Shown here: in pieces, positions 35,444-44,700 of the stretch
Layout: each line of letters starts with the position of its first letter
Position numbering within the stretch: the stretch's first letter is position 1
Assembly: GCA_004210915.1 (NCBI GenBank)
Contig: SEGS01000015.1
Coordinates: forward strand, 1-64,000
Direction of reading: 5' to 3'
Length of the DNA: 64,000 nt
DNA from: Variovorax sp.
Lineage (GTDB): Bacteria; Pseudomonadota; Gammaproteobacteria; Burkholderiales; Burkholderiaceae_C
The notes under the pieces: generated by a model
Told to the model about the DNA's origin: nothing
The model's database searches: none
Seen by the model: the letters and a program-made list of their open reading frames with translations, nothing else
Translations under genes and position numbers: made by a program

Positions 35444-35620
35444 GTGCCTTGTCTCCTTGGGTACGCTGCGTGTGCGCTCTTATAGGGGCGCCGATTGTAG
35501 ACCTCGCCCCTGCGTGGCATAGGTCGCAAGGCAGAGGTCGAACCCCCGAAATGGCCCGGACGGCCGCGCGCGCTGTGGCAATATCGCCCCGCCCGATCCG
35601 CGGCGAGAAGAGGAGCAGCC

Positions 35621-36670
35621 ATGGCCCTGATGGATTTCATCAAGAAACAGTTCATCGACATCATCCAGTGGACCGAGTCCGGCGATGGCACGCTGGCCTG
35701 GCGCTTCCCGATGGCGGAGATGGAAATCCAGAACGGCGCCTCGCTCACTGTGCGCGAATCGCAGATGGCCGTGTTCGTCAACGAAGGCCAGGTGGCCGAC
35801 GTGTTCGGTCCGGGCATGTACAAGCTCACGACGCAGACCTTGCCCGTGCTCACGTACCTGAAGAACTGGGACAAGCTCTTCGAGTCCCCGTTCAAGAGCG
35901 ATGTCTATTTCTTCAGCACGCGCCAGCAGGTCGACCAGAAGTGGGGCACGCCGCAGCCGATCACGATCCGCGACAAGGATTTCGGCGCCGTGCGCCTGCG
36001 GGCCTTCGGCAACTACAGCTTCCGTATCGGCGATCCGAAGCTGTTCCACACCGAGATCTCGGGCACGCGCGACATCTACAGTGTGGCCGACCTCGACGGC
36101 CAGCTGCGCGGCCTGGTCCTGCAGAACATCAGCAACGCGATCGCATCGAGCGGCCTGCCCTTTCTCGATCTCGCGGCCAACCAGATCCAGTTCGCGCAGG
36201 CGTTGGCTGCGCAGCTGCAGCCCGAGTTCGCCAAGATCGGCATCAAGCTCGAGAACATCACGGTGCAGAACGTCTCGCTGCCCGAAGAGCTGCAGAAGAT
36301 CCTCGACCAGAAGATCGGTATGGGCATGGTCGGCAACGACATGGGCAAGTTCATGCAGTACCAGACGGCGCAGGCGATTCCGAAGTTCGCCGAAGGCTCG
36401 GGCAACGGCGGTGGCGGCATCGCTGGCGACGCCATGGGCCTGGGCGCCGGCGTCGCGCTGGGCCAGGTGCTGGCGCAGAACCTCGCGCAAGGACTGAACC
36501 CCGCGGCCGCGGCGACAGCTGCGGTGGCCGCTGCGGCACCGGTCAGCGAGATCAGCGCCAACGACGTCATGGCCACGCTCGAGAAGCTCGGCGATCTCAA
36601 GACCAAGGGCATCCTGACGCAGGAAGAGTTCGACGCCAAGAAAGCCGAACTGCTGAAGAAGCTGGTCTAA
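35621..36670 (+). CDS. SPFH-domain protein with C-terminal SHOCT domain
   Basis: A 349-residue YdjI-type protein. An SPFH-like region (about 20-230, with ESQMAVFVNEGQVADVFGPG and DLDGQLRGLVLQNI) is followed by an Ala/Gly-rich linker and a C-terminal SHOCT helical motif (LEKLGDLKTKGILTQEEFD). Such proteins scaffold membrane assemblies. It is the first gene of a co-directional block and lies 9 bp before the DUF4178 gene. There is no obvious membrane helix, so membrane attachment is probably peripheral. The same protein pair occurs next to spermidine-synthase-like genes in many proteobacteria. Confidence 0.85.
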   Translation: MALMDFIKKQFIDIIQWTESGDGTLAWRFPMAEMEIQNGASLTVRESQMAVFVNEGQVADVFGPGMYKLTTQTLPVLTYLKNWDKLFESPFKSDVYFFSTRQQVDQKWGTPQPITIRDKDFGAVRLRAFGNYSFRIGDPKLFHTEISGTRDIYSVADLDGQLRGLVLQNISNAIASSGLPFLDLAANQIQFAQALAAQLQPEFAKIGIKLENITVQNVSLPEELQKILDQKIGMGMVGNDMGKFMQYQTAQAIPKFAEGSGNGGGGIAGDAMGLGAGVALGQVLAQNLAQGLNPAAAATAAVAAAAPVSEISANDVMATLEKLGDLKTKGILTQEEFDAKKAELLKKLV

Positions 36671-36679
36671 GCATCCGCA

Positions 36680-38164
36680 ATGGCTGAGGAACAAGGCGCC
36701 CAGCGCGCCTACCGTGCGCCCTGCCCGGGCTGTGGCGCACCGGTCGAATTCAGGTCGGCGCAGTCGGCGTTCGCGGTCTGTGGCTACTGCCACAGCACCG
36801 TGGTGCGCAACGGCGACACCTTGTCGCGCACCGGCTCGATGGCCGAGCTGTTCGACGATTTCAGCCCACTGCAGCTCTTCGCCGCCGGCCGCATCCAGGA
36901 CAAGCCGTTCACGCTCGTCGGACGGCTTCAATACAGCTACCCGGGCGGGCGCTGGACGGAATGGGTGGCGGCGCTCGACGGTGACCGCACCGCCATCCTG
37001 AGCGAGGACAACGGCGCATTCGTCTTCGCGCTACCGCTCGAACTGCAGCAACCCGCACCGCCCGCGGACAGCCTGCGCGTCGGCGCCACGACGGCCGTCA
37101 ACGGCAAAAGCTATACGGTCACCTCGAACGAGCGCGTGGCGCTGGTGTCGGCTCAAGGCGAGTTGCCGCGTCTGCCAGAGGTTGGCCGCGAGTTCGCGGT
37201 GGTCGAACTGCGCAGCGAGCAGGGCCTGGTGCTGAGCCTCGACTACGACACCGAGCCGCCCAGCGCCTACCTGGGTCGTGCCGTCGAACTCGAAGGCCTG
37301 CAGCTCACGGGCTTGCGCGACGAATCGGCCAAGGACGAGAAGGGGCGCAGCCTCGACTGCCCGCAGTGCGGATCCTCCGTGACCGTCACGCTGGCCGACA
37401 GCAAGAGCATCACCTGCCGCGCGTGCAACAGCCTGATCGATCTCACCAAGGGCATCGGCGGCGAACTGCGCCATGCGCAGCAGAACGAGCCGGTGCAACC
37501 GCTGATCGCACTCGGCAGCGCAGGCCAGTTGCAGGGCGTGCAATGGCAGGTGGTCGGTTTTCAGCACCGCATGGGCGCCGAGCCCGGCGACGACGAAGAG
37601 TTCGGCTGGAACGAGTACCTGCTCTACAACAAGCAACGCGGCTTCAGCTTCCTGGTCGATGCCGAGGACGGCTGGAGCCTGGTCAAACCGACCACGGGTG
37701 CGCCCAAGTTGTCAGGCGACGGCCCGGCCGCCAGCGCGACCTACCTGGGCAAGCGCTACCAGCAAACCTATGCCTACAACGCCGAGACCACCTACGTGGC
37801 GGGCGAGTTCTACTGGCAGGTCGAGCGCGGTCAGAAGACCTTCAACCGCGATTTCGCCGCGGGCAAGGCGCTGCTGTCGATGGAGCGCTCGGCGAGCGAG
37901 CTGACCTGGTCTTCGGGCGACCGCATGGAGAGCGCGGCCGTGGCGTCCGCCTTCAAGCTCGATGCCAAGAAGGACATGTTCAAGCGCGACGATGCATCGC
38001 CCGTCAGCGCATCGTCGGGCGTGGGCTGCGGCACCATCATCATCATCCTCGTGATCATCTTCATGCTGTTGCCCATTCTGGCGACCTGCAGCGGTTCGTC
38101 GGGCGGCTCGCGCACGTCGGGCGGATCGTACGGCGGCTACTCAAGTGGCGGCAGTCACAAATGA
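36680..38164 (+). CDS. DUF4178 protein with two zinc ribbons and a membrane anchor
   Basis: A 494-residue protein. The N-terminal zinc ribbon has cysteines C15, C18, C34 and C37. A DUF4178 domain follows, then a second CPQC-CRAC zinc ribbon near 228-248 and another DUF4178-like domain. A C-terminal hydrophobic segment (CGTIIIILVIIFMLLPILA) leads into a short Ser/Gly-rich tail. It should sit at the inner membrane with its bulk in the cytoplasm. The function of DUF4178 is unknown, but it recurs beside DUF350 and spermidine-synthase-like genes, as here. Confidence 0.82.
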   Translation: MAEEQGAQRAYRAPCPGCGAPVEFRSAQSAFAVCGYCHSTVVRNGDTLSRTGSMAELFDDFSPLQLFAAGRIQDKPFTLVGRLQYSYPGGRWTEWVAALDGDRTAILSEDNGAFVFALPLELQQPAPPADSLRVGATTAVNGKSYTVTSNERVALVSAQGELPRLPEVGREFAVVELRSEQGLVLSLDYDTEPPSAYLGRAVELEGLQLTGLRDESAKDEKGRSLDCPQCGSSVTVTLADSKSITCRACNSLIDLTKGIGGELRHAQQNEPVQPLIALGSAGQLQGVQWQVVGFQHRMGAEPGDDEEFGWNEYLLYNKQRGFSFLVDAEDGWSLVKPTTGAPKLSGDGPAASATYLGKRYQQTYAYNAETTYVAGEFYWQVERGQKTFNRDFAAGKALLSMERSASELTWSSGDRMESAAVASAFKLDAKKDMFKRDDASPVSASSGVGCGTIIIILVIIFMLLPILATCSGSSGGSRTSGGSYGGYSSGGSHK

Positions 38165-38185
38165 CGTTTTTTTCCGGAGGTTCTC

Positions 38186-38407
38186 ATGCTGGGACTTGAG
38201 TGGTTGCGGCCTGCCGCATTTCTGGGGTCGATGCTCTACGCGATCATCGGCGTTCTGATCTTCTGGATCACCTTCCTGATCATCGACAAGATCACGCCCT
38301 ACGACCTGTGGCGCGAGATCGTCGAGAAACAGAACCGCGCGCTCGGCATGGTGGTCGCCGCGATGTGCCTGGGCATCAGCATCATCGTGGCCGCGGCGAT
38401 TCACTAG
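38186..38407 (+). CDS. DUF350 family small membrane protein
   Basis: A 73-residue inner-membrane protein with two hydrophobic helices (about 10-35 and 50-72) separated by a short charged loop (DKITPYDLWREIVEKQ). It is shorter than most DUF350 proteins, which have four helices, so it looks like a half-size version. Function unknown. It follows the DUF4178 gene by 21 bp with a good GGAGG ahead of its ATG, and its stop is 2 bases before the next start codon. Confidence 0.8.
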   Translation: MLGLEWLRPAAFLGSMLYAIIGVLIFWITFLIIDKITPYDLWREIVEKQNRALGMVVAAMCLGISIIVAAAIH

Positions 38408-38409
38408 CT

Positions 38410-39930
38410 GTGGCCTCGCGCGCCGGCCCCCAGCCGGTCGAGATCGCGCTGCTGGCCAGTGTCTTCGTCGTCGCTGCCTGCGGGCTGGTGTACGAGCTCG
38501 CGGCCGCGGCGCTCAGCTCGTACCTGCTGGGCGACTCGGTGCTGCAGTTCAGCACCATCATCGGCACCTACCTGTTCGCGATGGGCGTGGGCTCATGGCT
38601 GTCGCGCTACTTCGAGCGGCAACTGCCCGCGCACTTCCTGCGCATCGAATTGCTGGTCGCGCTCATCGGCGGCGCGATGCCGGCGCTGCTGTTCATTGCC
38701 AATGCCTACATCCCCGGCGCGTTCCGCCTGCTGCTGTACGGGCTGGTGATCGTCATCGGGATCCTGGCGGGGCTCGAGATCCCGCTGGTGATCCGCATCC
38801 TCAAGCGCAACGTGCTGCTCAAGGACCTGGTGTCGCAGGTGCTGACCTTCGACTACCTCGGCGCGCTCGCGGTGTCGGTGGCCTTTCCGCTGATCCTGGT
38901 GCCGCGTCTCGGCATGATCCGCACGGGCCTTCTCTTCGGGCTCATGAACGCCGCTGTGGCGGCCTGGGCGCTCTGGGTGTTCCGCCATGAGTTGCGGCGC
39001 GCCGGGGCGCACGCGCTGGCCTGTGCCGGCGTGCTGGTGGTGCTGACCGCGGCCTTCGTCTTCGCCGACCGCATCACCACGCTGGCCGAGGACCGCTTCT
39101 ACCAGGACGCGGTCGTCTTCTCCGAGAACTCGCCTTACCAACGCATCGTCGTCACGCGCGGCAGCGACGGCCACCGGCTGTTCCTCAACGGCAACCTGCA
39201 GTTCGCCGAGCGCGACGAGTACCGTTATCACGAGGCGCTGGTGCACCCGGTGATGTCGGCGCACGGTGCGCCGAAGAAGGTGGCGGTGCTCGGCGGCGGC
39301 GATGGGATGGCGGTGCGCGAGATCCTCAAGTACCCGTCGGTCGAGGCGATCACGCTGGTCGAGCTCGACCCGCAAATGACGCGGCTCTTCAGCGAACATC
39401 AGACCCTGTCGGCGCTGAACGGTGGCGCTTTGAAATCGCCGAAGCTCACCGTGCACAACACCGACGCCTTCAAATGGCTGCAGGACAGCGCCGAGACCTT
39501 CGACGTGATCGTGGTCGACTTCCCCGATCCGACCAACTTCGCGATCGGCAAGCTGTACACCAACTCCTTCTACGCGCTGCTTGATCGGCGGCTCGCCGCC
39601 AGCGGCTATGCGGTCGTGCAGACCACCTCGCCGCTGGTCGCGCGGCGCAGTTTCTGGACCGTGGTGCAGACCATCGAGTCGATCGGCCTCACCGCCACGC
39701 CCTACCACGCGCATGTGCCGAGCTTCGGCGAGTGGGGCTTCGTCATTGCGAGCCACCGGCCGTGGCGGCAGCCCGATACGTTGCCGGCCGGCCTGCGCTT
39801 CCTGACCGTGCCCACGCTGCCGCTGCTGTTCGACTTTCCGCTCGACATGGCGCGTGTGCCGACCGAGGTGCACCGGCTGTCGAACCAGGTGCTGGTCACG
39901 ACGTACGAGCGCGAATGGGGCAAACATTGA
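38410..39930 (+). CDS. Membrane-bound spermidine synthase-like protein
   Basis: A 506-residue fusion. The first 215 residues hold about seven membrane helices, and the C-terminal half (about 230-500) is a spermidine synthase/aminopropyltransferase domain. SAM-fold motifs VAVLGGGDGMAVREIL and VELDPQM are present, as is VVDFPDPTNFAIGKLYT, where soluble SpeE enzymes have a catalytic aspartate block. It may transfer an aminopropyl group at the membrane. The GTG at 38410 is chosen because the first helix begins there. The needed decarboxylated SAM could come from SpeD (55785-56174). Confidence 0.85.
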   Translation: MASRAGPQPVEIALLASVFVVAACGLVYELAAAALSSYLLGDSVLQFSTIIGTYLFAMGVGSWLSRYFERQLPAHFLRIELLVALIGGAMPALLFIANAYIPGAFRLLLYGLVIVIGILAGLEIPLVIRILKRNVLLKDLVSQVLTFDYLGALAVSVAFPLILVPRLGMIRTGLLFGLMNAAVAAWALWVFRHELRRAGAHALACAGVLVVLTAAFVFADRITTLAEDRFYQDAVVFSENSPYQRIVVTRGSDGHRLFLNGNLQFAERDEYRYHEALVHPVMSAHGAPKKVAVLGGGDGMAVREILKYPSVEAITLVELDPQMTRLFSEHQTLSALNGGALKSPKLTVHNTDAFKWLQDSAETFDVIVVDFPDPTNFAIGKLYTNSFYALLDRRLAASGYAVVQTTSPLVARRSFWTVVQTIESIGLTATPYHAHVPSFGEWGFVIASHRPWRQPDTLPAGLRFLTVPTLPLLFDFPLDMARVPTEVHRLSNQVLVTTYEREWGKH

Positions 39931-40034
39931 TCCCGGTCCGCCTTGCAGGCGATCACGGCGTTGCTTCGCCTTGCCGTGCGGTCGCACTGTCTGCGGCTTT
40001 GCGCCTTGTGCTCGCCTGCAAGGCGGACCGGGAT
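39930..40034. repeat. Perfect 23-bp inverted repeat between two genes
   Basis: The 23-bp arm starting ATCCCGGTCCGCC (39930-39952) is the exact reverse complement of 40012-40034. A nested pair, CACGGC and GCCGTG, lies in the 59-base loop. The left arm begins on the last base of the synthase stop codon. Such a cruciform could act as a transcriptional pause or be a palindromic repeat element. Confidence 0.75.
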
Positions 40035-40065
40035 GAGCTTGCCCGGGGCCAGCGGGTGCGGCTGC

Positions 40066-41649
40066 ATGCGGCGGCGTGACTTTCTGACGGCGGCGGGCGC
40101 GCTGGCGCTCGCGGGCTGCGACGTGACGCCCGCGGCGATCGAGGGCGGCTTCACCGGCGCCGACATGGCGCGCGGCCATGCGTTGCGCGATGGCGTTTGG
40201 CGGCAGGCTGCACCGGGCGTCGTGCGGCGCACCCGCGTGGTCATCGCGGGCGGTGGCGTGGCGGGGCTCGCTGCCGCGCGGGCGCTGCGACTGGCCGGCA
40301 TCGAAGACTTCGTGCTGCTCGAACTTGAAGACCAGGCTGGCGGCAATGCGCGCGGCGGGCAGGTCGGCGGCATCGCCTGCCCGCTCGGCGCGCATTACCT
40401 GCCGGTGCCCGGTGACGATGCGCACGAAGTGCAGGACCTGCTCGAAGAACTCGGGCTGCGCCAGCGCGTGGCGGGCCGCTGGGTCTACGACGAACGGCAC
40501 CTGTGCCACAGCCCGCAGGAGCGCCTTTACTGGCGGGGCGAATGGCAGGATGGCCTGCTGCCCGTGCACGACGTGGACGCGGCCGCGATCACGCAGTACC
40601 GCCTGTTCGCGCGCCGCGTGGCCGAGCTGCAGCGCGAAGCGCGCTTCACCATCCCCATGGCAAAAACGGCAGCGCCTGCGCCCACACTGCTGGCGCTCGA
40701 CGCCATCGATTTCGCCAGCTGGCTCGACCGCGAAGGCCTGACGGCGGCGCCCTTGCGCTGGTACCTCGACTACTGCTGCCGCGACGACTACGGCGCCGGG
40801 CCTGCGCATGTGTCGGCCTGGGCCGGCATCCATTACTTTGCGAGCCGCCATGGCTTCCAGGCGCCCGGTGAAGACGATGGCGGAACGCGCGATGCGGTAC
40901 TGACCTGGCCCGAGGGCAATGGCTGGCTCACGCAGCGCCTGGCCACGCCCCTGGGCGACCGGCTGAAGCCCGCGCATGCCGTCGCACGCATCGCCGAAGG
41001 GCGCGCGGGCGTCGAGGTCGATGCCTTCGACGCCGCCACGCAAACCATGGTGCGCTGGCAGGCCGAGCGCTGCATCGTCGCGCTGCCGGTGTTCATCGCG
41101 GCGCGCGTCGTCGAGAACCCACCCGACATGCTGCGTCACGCCGCCGCCCATCTGCGCTACGCGCCCTGGCTGGTGGCCAACGTGCATCTGCGCGCGCCGC
41201 TGGCCGACCGCGGCACCGGCGCCGCACCCAGCTGGGACAACGTGGTCTATGGCACCAGGGGCCTCGGCTATGTCGATGCGCGGCACCAGTCGCTCGACCC
41301 GACGCCCGGCCCGACCGTGCTCAGTTGGTACCGACCGCTGGGCCCGAGCACGCATGACACCGGCGACGGTCGCCAGCTGCTGCAGTCGCGGCCCTGGAGC
41401 GCTTGGCGCGATGACCTGCTGACCGAACTGTCGGTGCCGCATCCGGACCTTGCCGCGCGCGCCACGCGCATCGACATCACCCGCTACGGCCATGCGATGG
41501 CCATGCCGGTGCCGGGCCTGCTCGCGCAGCTCGGCGGGGCGCGCCACCCTGCAAACGGCCGACTGTCGTTCGCGCACGCGGATTGGTCGGGCTACTCGAT
41601 CTTCGAAGAGGCATTCACGCGCGGGCACCTGGCTGGCCAGGCGGTCTGA
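40066..41649 (+). CDS. FAD-dependent amine-oxidase-like protein with Tat/lipobox signal
   Basis: A 527-residue FAD enzyme of the flavin-containing amine oxidase/protoporphyrinogen oxidase type. The N terminus MRRRDFLTAAGALALAGC combines a twin-arginine motif with a lipobox (C18), so it should be exported folded and lipid-anchored. The dinucleotide-binding VIAGGGVAGLAAARAL follows. It is the last gene of the polyamine-linked block and may oxidise a polyamine or an amine-bearing product. The ATG at 40066 is chosen since it starts the Tat signal; a start at 40033 adds 11 residues. Confidence 0.82.
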   Translation: MRRRDFLTAAGALALAGCDVTPAAIEGGFTGADMARGHALRDGVWRQAAPGVVRRTRVVIAGGGVAGLAAARALRLAGIEDFVLLELEDQAGGNARGGQVGGIACPLGAHYLPVPGDDAHEVQDLLEELGLRQRVAGRWVYDERHLCHSPQERLYWRGEWQDGLLPVHDVDAAAITQYRLFARRVAELQREARFTIPMAKTAAPAPTLLALDAIDFASWLDREGLTAAPLRWYLDYCCRDDYGAGPAHVSAWAGIHYFASRHGFQAPGEDDGGTRDAVLTWPEGNGWLTQRLATPLGDRLKPAHAVARIAEGRAGVEVDAFDAATQTMVRWQAERCIVALPVFIAARVVENPPDMLRHAAAHLRYAPWLVANVHLRAPLADRGTGAAPSWDNVVYGTRGLGYVDARHQSLDPTPGPTVLSWYRPLGPSTHDTGDGRQLLQSRPWSAWRDDLLTELSVPHPDLAARATRIDITRYGHAMAMPVPGLLAQLGGARHPANGRLSFAHADWSGYSIFEEAFTRGHLAGQAV

Positions 41650-41759
41650 AGACCCGCCAGCGGCTGTGCGCTTTTCACGCAGACTTCACACACCGCGCTT
41701 TCGCTTCACGCACCGTCGGCAGACTGCCGACGTCACAAGAATTTCCGGGGGAGTTTTCC

Positions 41760-44700
41760 ATGCTTCAAGTCGCCAATCGCCAACTCGCTGCCGCCAGCGA
41801 GGTGCTGGTGTCCATCGTCGCGCGCCTGCTCGGCGGGCTGCGTCCGCTGGCCCGCGGCCTTGTCGGCTCGTGGCGTCCGCCGGGCTGGTTGCGCATCGGT
41901 CTCGGGCTGTTGGGGCTGGGCCTGGTGTGGTTGCAGCAGCGGCTGGCCTGGCTGGTCGTGCTGGCGCTGGTGGTGTGCGGCGGGTGGTTGGCACAGCCGC
42001 ATGTGATGAAGTGGTGGCACGGCCTCACGCCCGACCGGGTGGAGCCGGTCCAGGTGCTCGCGGCCGCGGTGAAGATCGAGGCGCCCAAGCGCACCGCGGT
42101 CGAGAGCGGCGGTACGCCGAACCTAGCGGCATTCGTGTTCCCGGCCGCTGTGGCGCCGATTGCGCAGGTGGGCAAAGAGGCGGCCGGCGTCGCGATGGAA
42201 CCGGCGCTGCGCGGCACCTGGACCTGGGCCGAGCCGACGCGGCTGGTGTTCCAGCCGGCCGAAGACTGGCCCGTCGGCCAGCGCTACGCCGTCACGCTGG
42301 CCGACGACGCGCTCGCGCCGCACATCGAGATCGACAAGCGCCGCTTTGAGTTCGGCGCGCCCGCCTTCGACGCGCGCATCGAGGGCGCCGAGTTCTACCA
42401 GGACCCGGTGCAGGCCAACTTGCGGCGCGCGTTGTTCCAGGTGCGCTTCACGCACCCGGTGAACACCGGCGAGTTCGAGAAGCGCCTGTCGCTGAGCTTC
42501 GACGAGGCCTGCAGCACCTCGGTCTTCACGCTGTCGGCTTGCAAGAGCGAGAAGTTCACGGTGAGCTACGACCGCTGGCGCATCGTGGCGACGGTGCAGT
42601 CCGAGCCGCTGGCCATTCCCGAGAAGACGCGGCCCATCGTGCTGCAGCTGGCGGCCGGTGCCGTGGCGCAGAAGGGCGGCCCGGCGCTGTCGCGCGACCT
42701 GCGCCGCGCGCTCGGCATTCCCGGCCTCTACAGCCTGCAGATCGCCAGCGTGGAGCCCACCATCGTGACCGGCGAGAACGGTGAGCCCGAACACGTGCTC
42801 CACGTCAGTGCGTCGATGCCGGTGCACGAGCGCGAGATGGCGCGCGTGGTGCAGGCCTGGTTGCTGCCGGCGACGCAGAACGAAAAGGACGCGCCCGACG
42901 AGAAGTTCGACTGGTCGGCCGATCCGACCACGGTGACCGATGCGGTGCTGCGCCGCGCGAAGAAGCTCACGCTGAGCCCGATCGCCGGTGAGCGCGAGGT
43001 CGGCGAGATGACCAGCTTCCGCATGCGAGAAGCCGAAGGCGGTCGCTACCTGCTGGTGCGTGCGGCCAAGGGCCTGAAGACGCCGGGCGGCTACCAGTTG
43101 GGCGAGCAACACCAGCGCGTGGTCTTGCTCGACACCTTCGCACCCGAGCTCAAGATCATGAGCGAGGGCTCGCTGCTTGCGCTGTCCGGCGAGAAGAAGT
43201 TGCCCGTGCTGGTGCGCGACTTGCCAGGTGTGCGCGTCGAAATCGGCCGCCTGCTGCCACAGCAATTGCAGCATCTGGTGACGCAGAGCAACGGTGACTT
43301 CAGCCATCCGCAGTTCCATCGCGGCCTGCAATCGGACAACCTGGTCGACCGCTTCGAAAAGCAGATTCCGCTGACCATTCCGCCCGGCCGCGCGCACTAC
43401 GAAACGGTGGATTTCGGCGAGTACCTGCACAAGGATGCGAGTGATCGCCGCGGCGTGTTCCTGCTCAAGGTGCAGGGTTTCGATCCGAAGGCCAAGAAGG
43501 ACGCGGACGGCGACGGCGCCGAGGCCGTGCAACCGGAAGACGCTTCGCAGGAGGAGGCGTCCCATGGCGAGTCGGAGGGCGAATCGGAGAGTGACTCGGA
43601 GAGCAGCGGCCGCAACCCGGAAGAGAACATCGACCAGCGCCTCGTGCTGGTGACCGACCTGGGCATCGTCGCCAAGAAGGCACTCGACAACACGCGCGAT
43701 GTGTTCGTGCAGAGCATCGCGACCGGTCTGCCGGTGGGCGGCGCGCTGGTCGAGGTGTGGGCGCGCAACGGCATGGTGATCGCGTCGCAGGCGACCGACG
43801 CCGACGGCCGCGCGCGGCTGCCCAACCTCGCGGGTTTCCAGCGCGAGAAGGCGCCCGTGGTGCTGGTGGTACGCAAGGACGGCGACCTGAGCTTCCTGCC
43901 CTTCAACCGGGCCGACCGCACGCTCGACGTCTCGCGCTTCGACGTCGGCGGCCTGCGCGCGGCCGGCGTGCCGAACCAGATGACTGCCTATGTGTTCAGC
44001 GACCGCGGCATTTACCGGCCGGGCGACACGATGCACATCGCGATGATGGTCAAGGCCGGCAATTGGGGCACATCGCTGCGCGACCTGCCGCTCGAAGCCG
44101 AAGTCATCGACGCGCGTGGCCTCAACGTGCGGCGCGAGAAGTTGCGCCTTGGCCCGGGTGGCGCGGCGGAGATCTCGCACACCACGCAGGACACGTCGCC
44201 CACCGGCAACTACACCGTCAACCTGTACCTGCCGCGCGAATCCTCTCCCGGCGCGCCCGAAGTGCGCGGCTTGCTGCTCGGCAGCACGACGGTGAAGGTG
44301 CAGGAGTTTCTGCCCGACCGCACCAAGGTCACGACCACGCTCAGCGCGCAGGTGGCCGAGGGTTGGGTCAAGCCGAAGGACATGAAGGCGCTCATCGATG
44401 TGCAGAACCTGTTCGGCACGCCCGCGCCCGATCGCAAGGTTGAAGGCACACTCACCTTGAGCCCCGCCTTCCCGGTGTTTCGCGGTTTCGCCGATTTTGC
44501 CTTCTTCGACCCGCAGCGCGCGAAGGACAAGCAGGTCGATGAGCTCGGCAGCGTGCAGACCAGCGCCGACGGCAAGGCCGAGTTCGACCTGCGGCTGGCG
44601 CGCTTCGCCGCCGCCACTTACCAGGTGCATGTGCTGGCCAAGGCCTTCGAGCCCGAGGGTGGCCGCAGCGTCGCGGCCGAGGCACAGACGCTGGTGAGCG

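Noticed and set aside
33176-35485. 769-codon forward frame opposite maeB
   Set aside because: Antisense shadow of maeB with no protein-like motifs.
38593-41628. 1011-codon reverse frame
   Set aside because: Antisense shadow of the synthase-like and FAD genes; low-complexity Arg/Gln/His composition.
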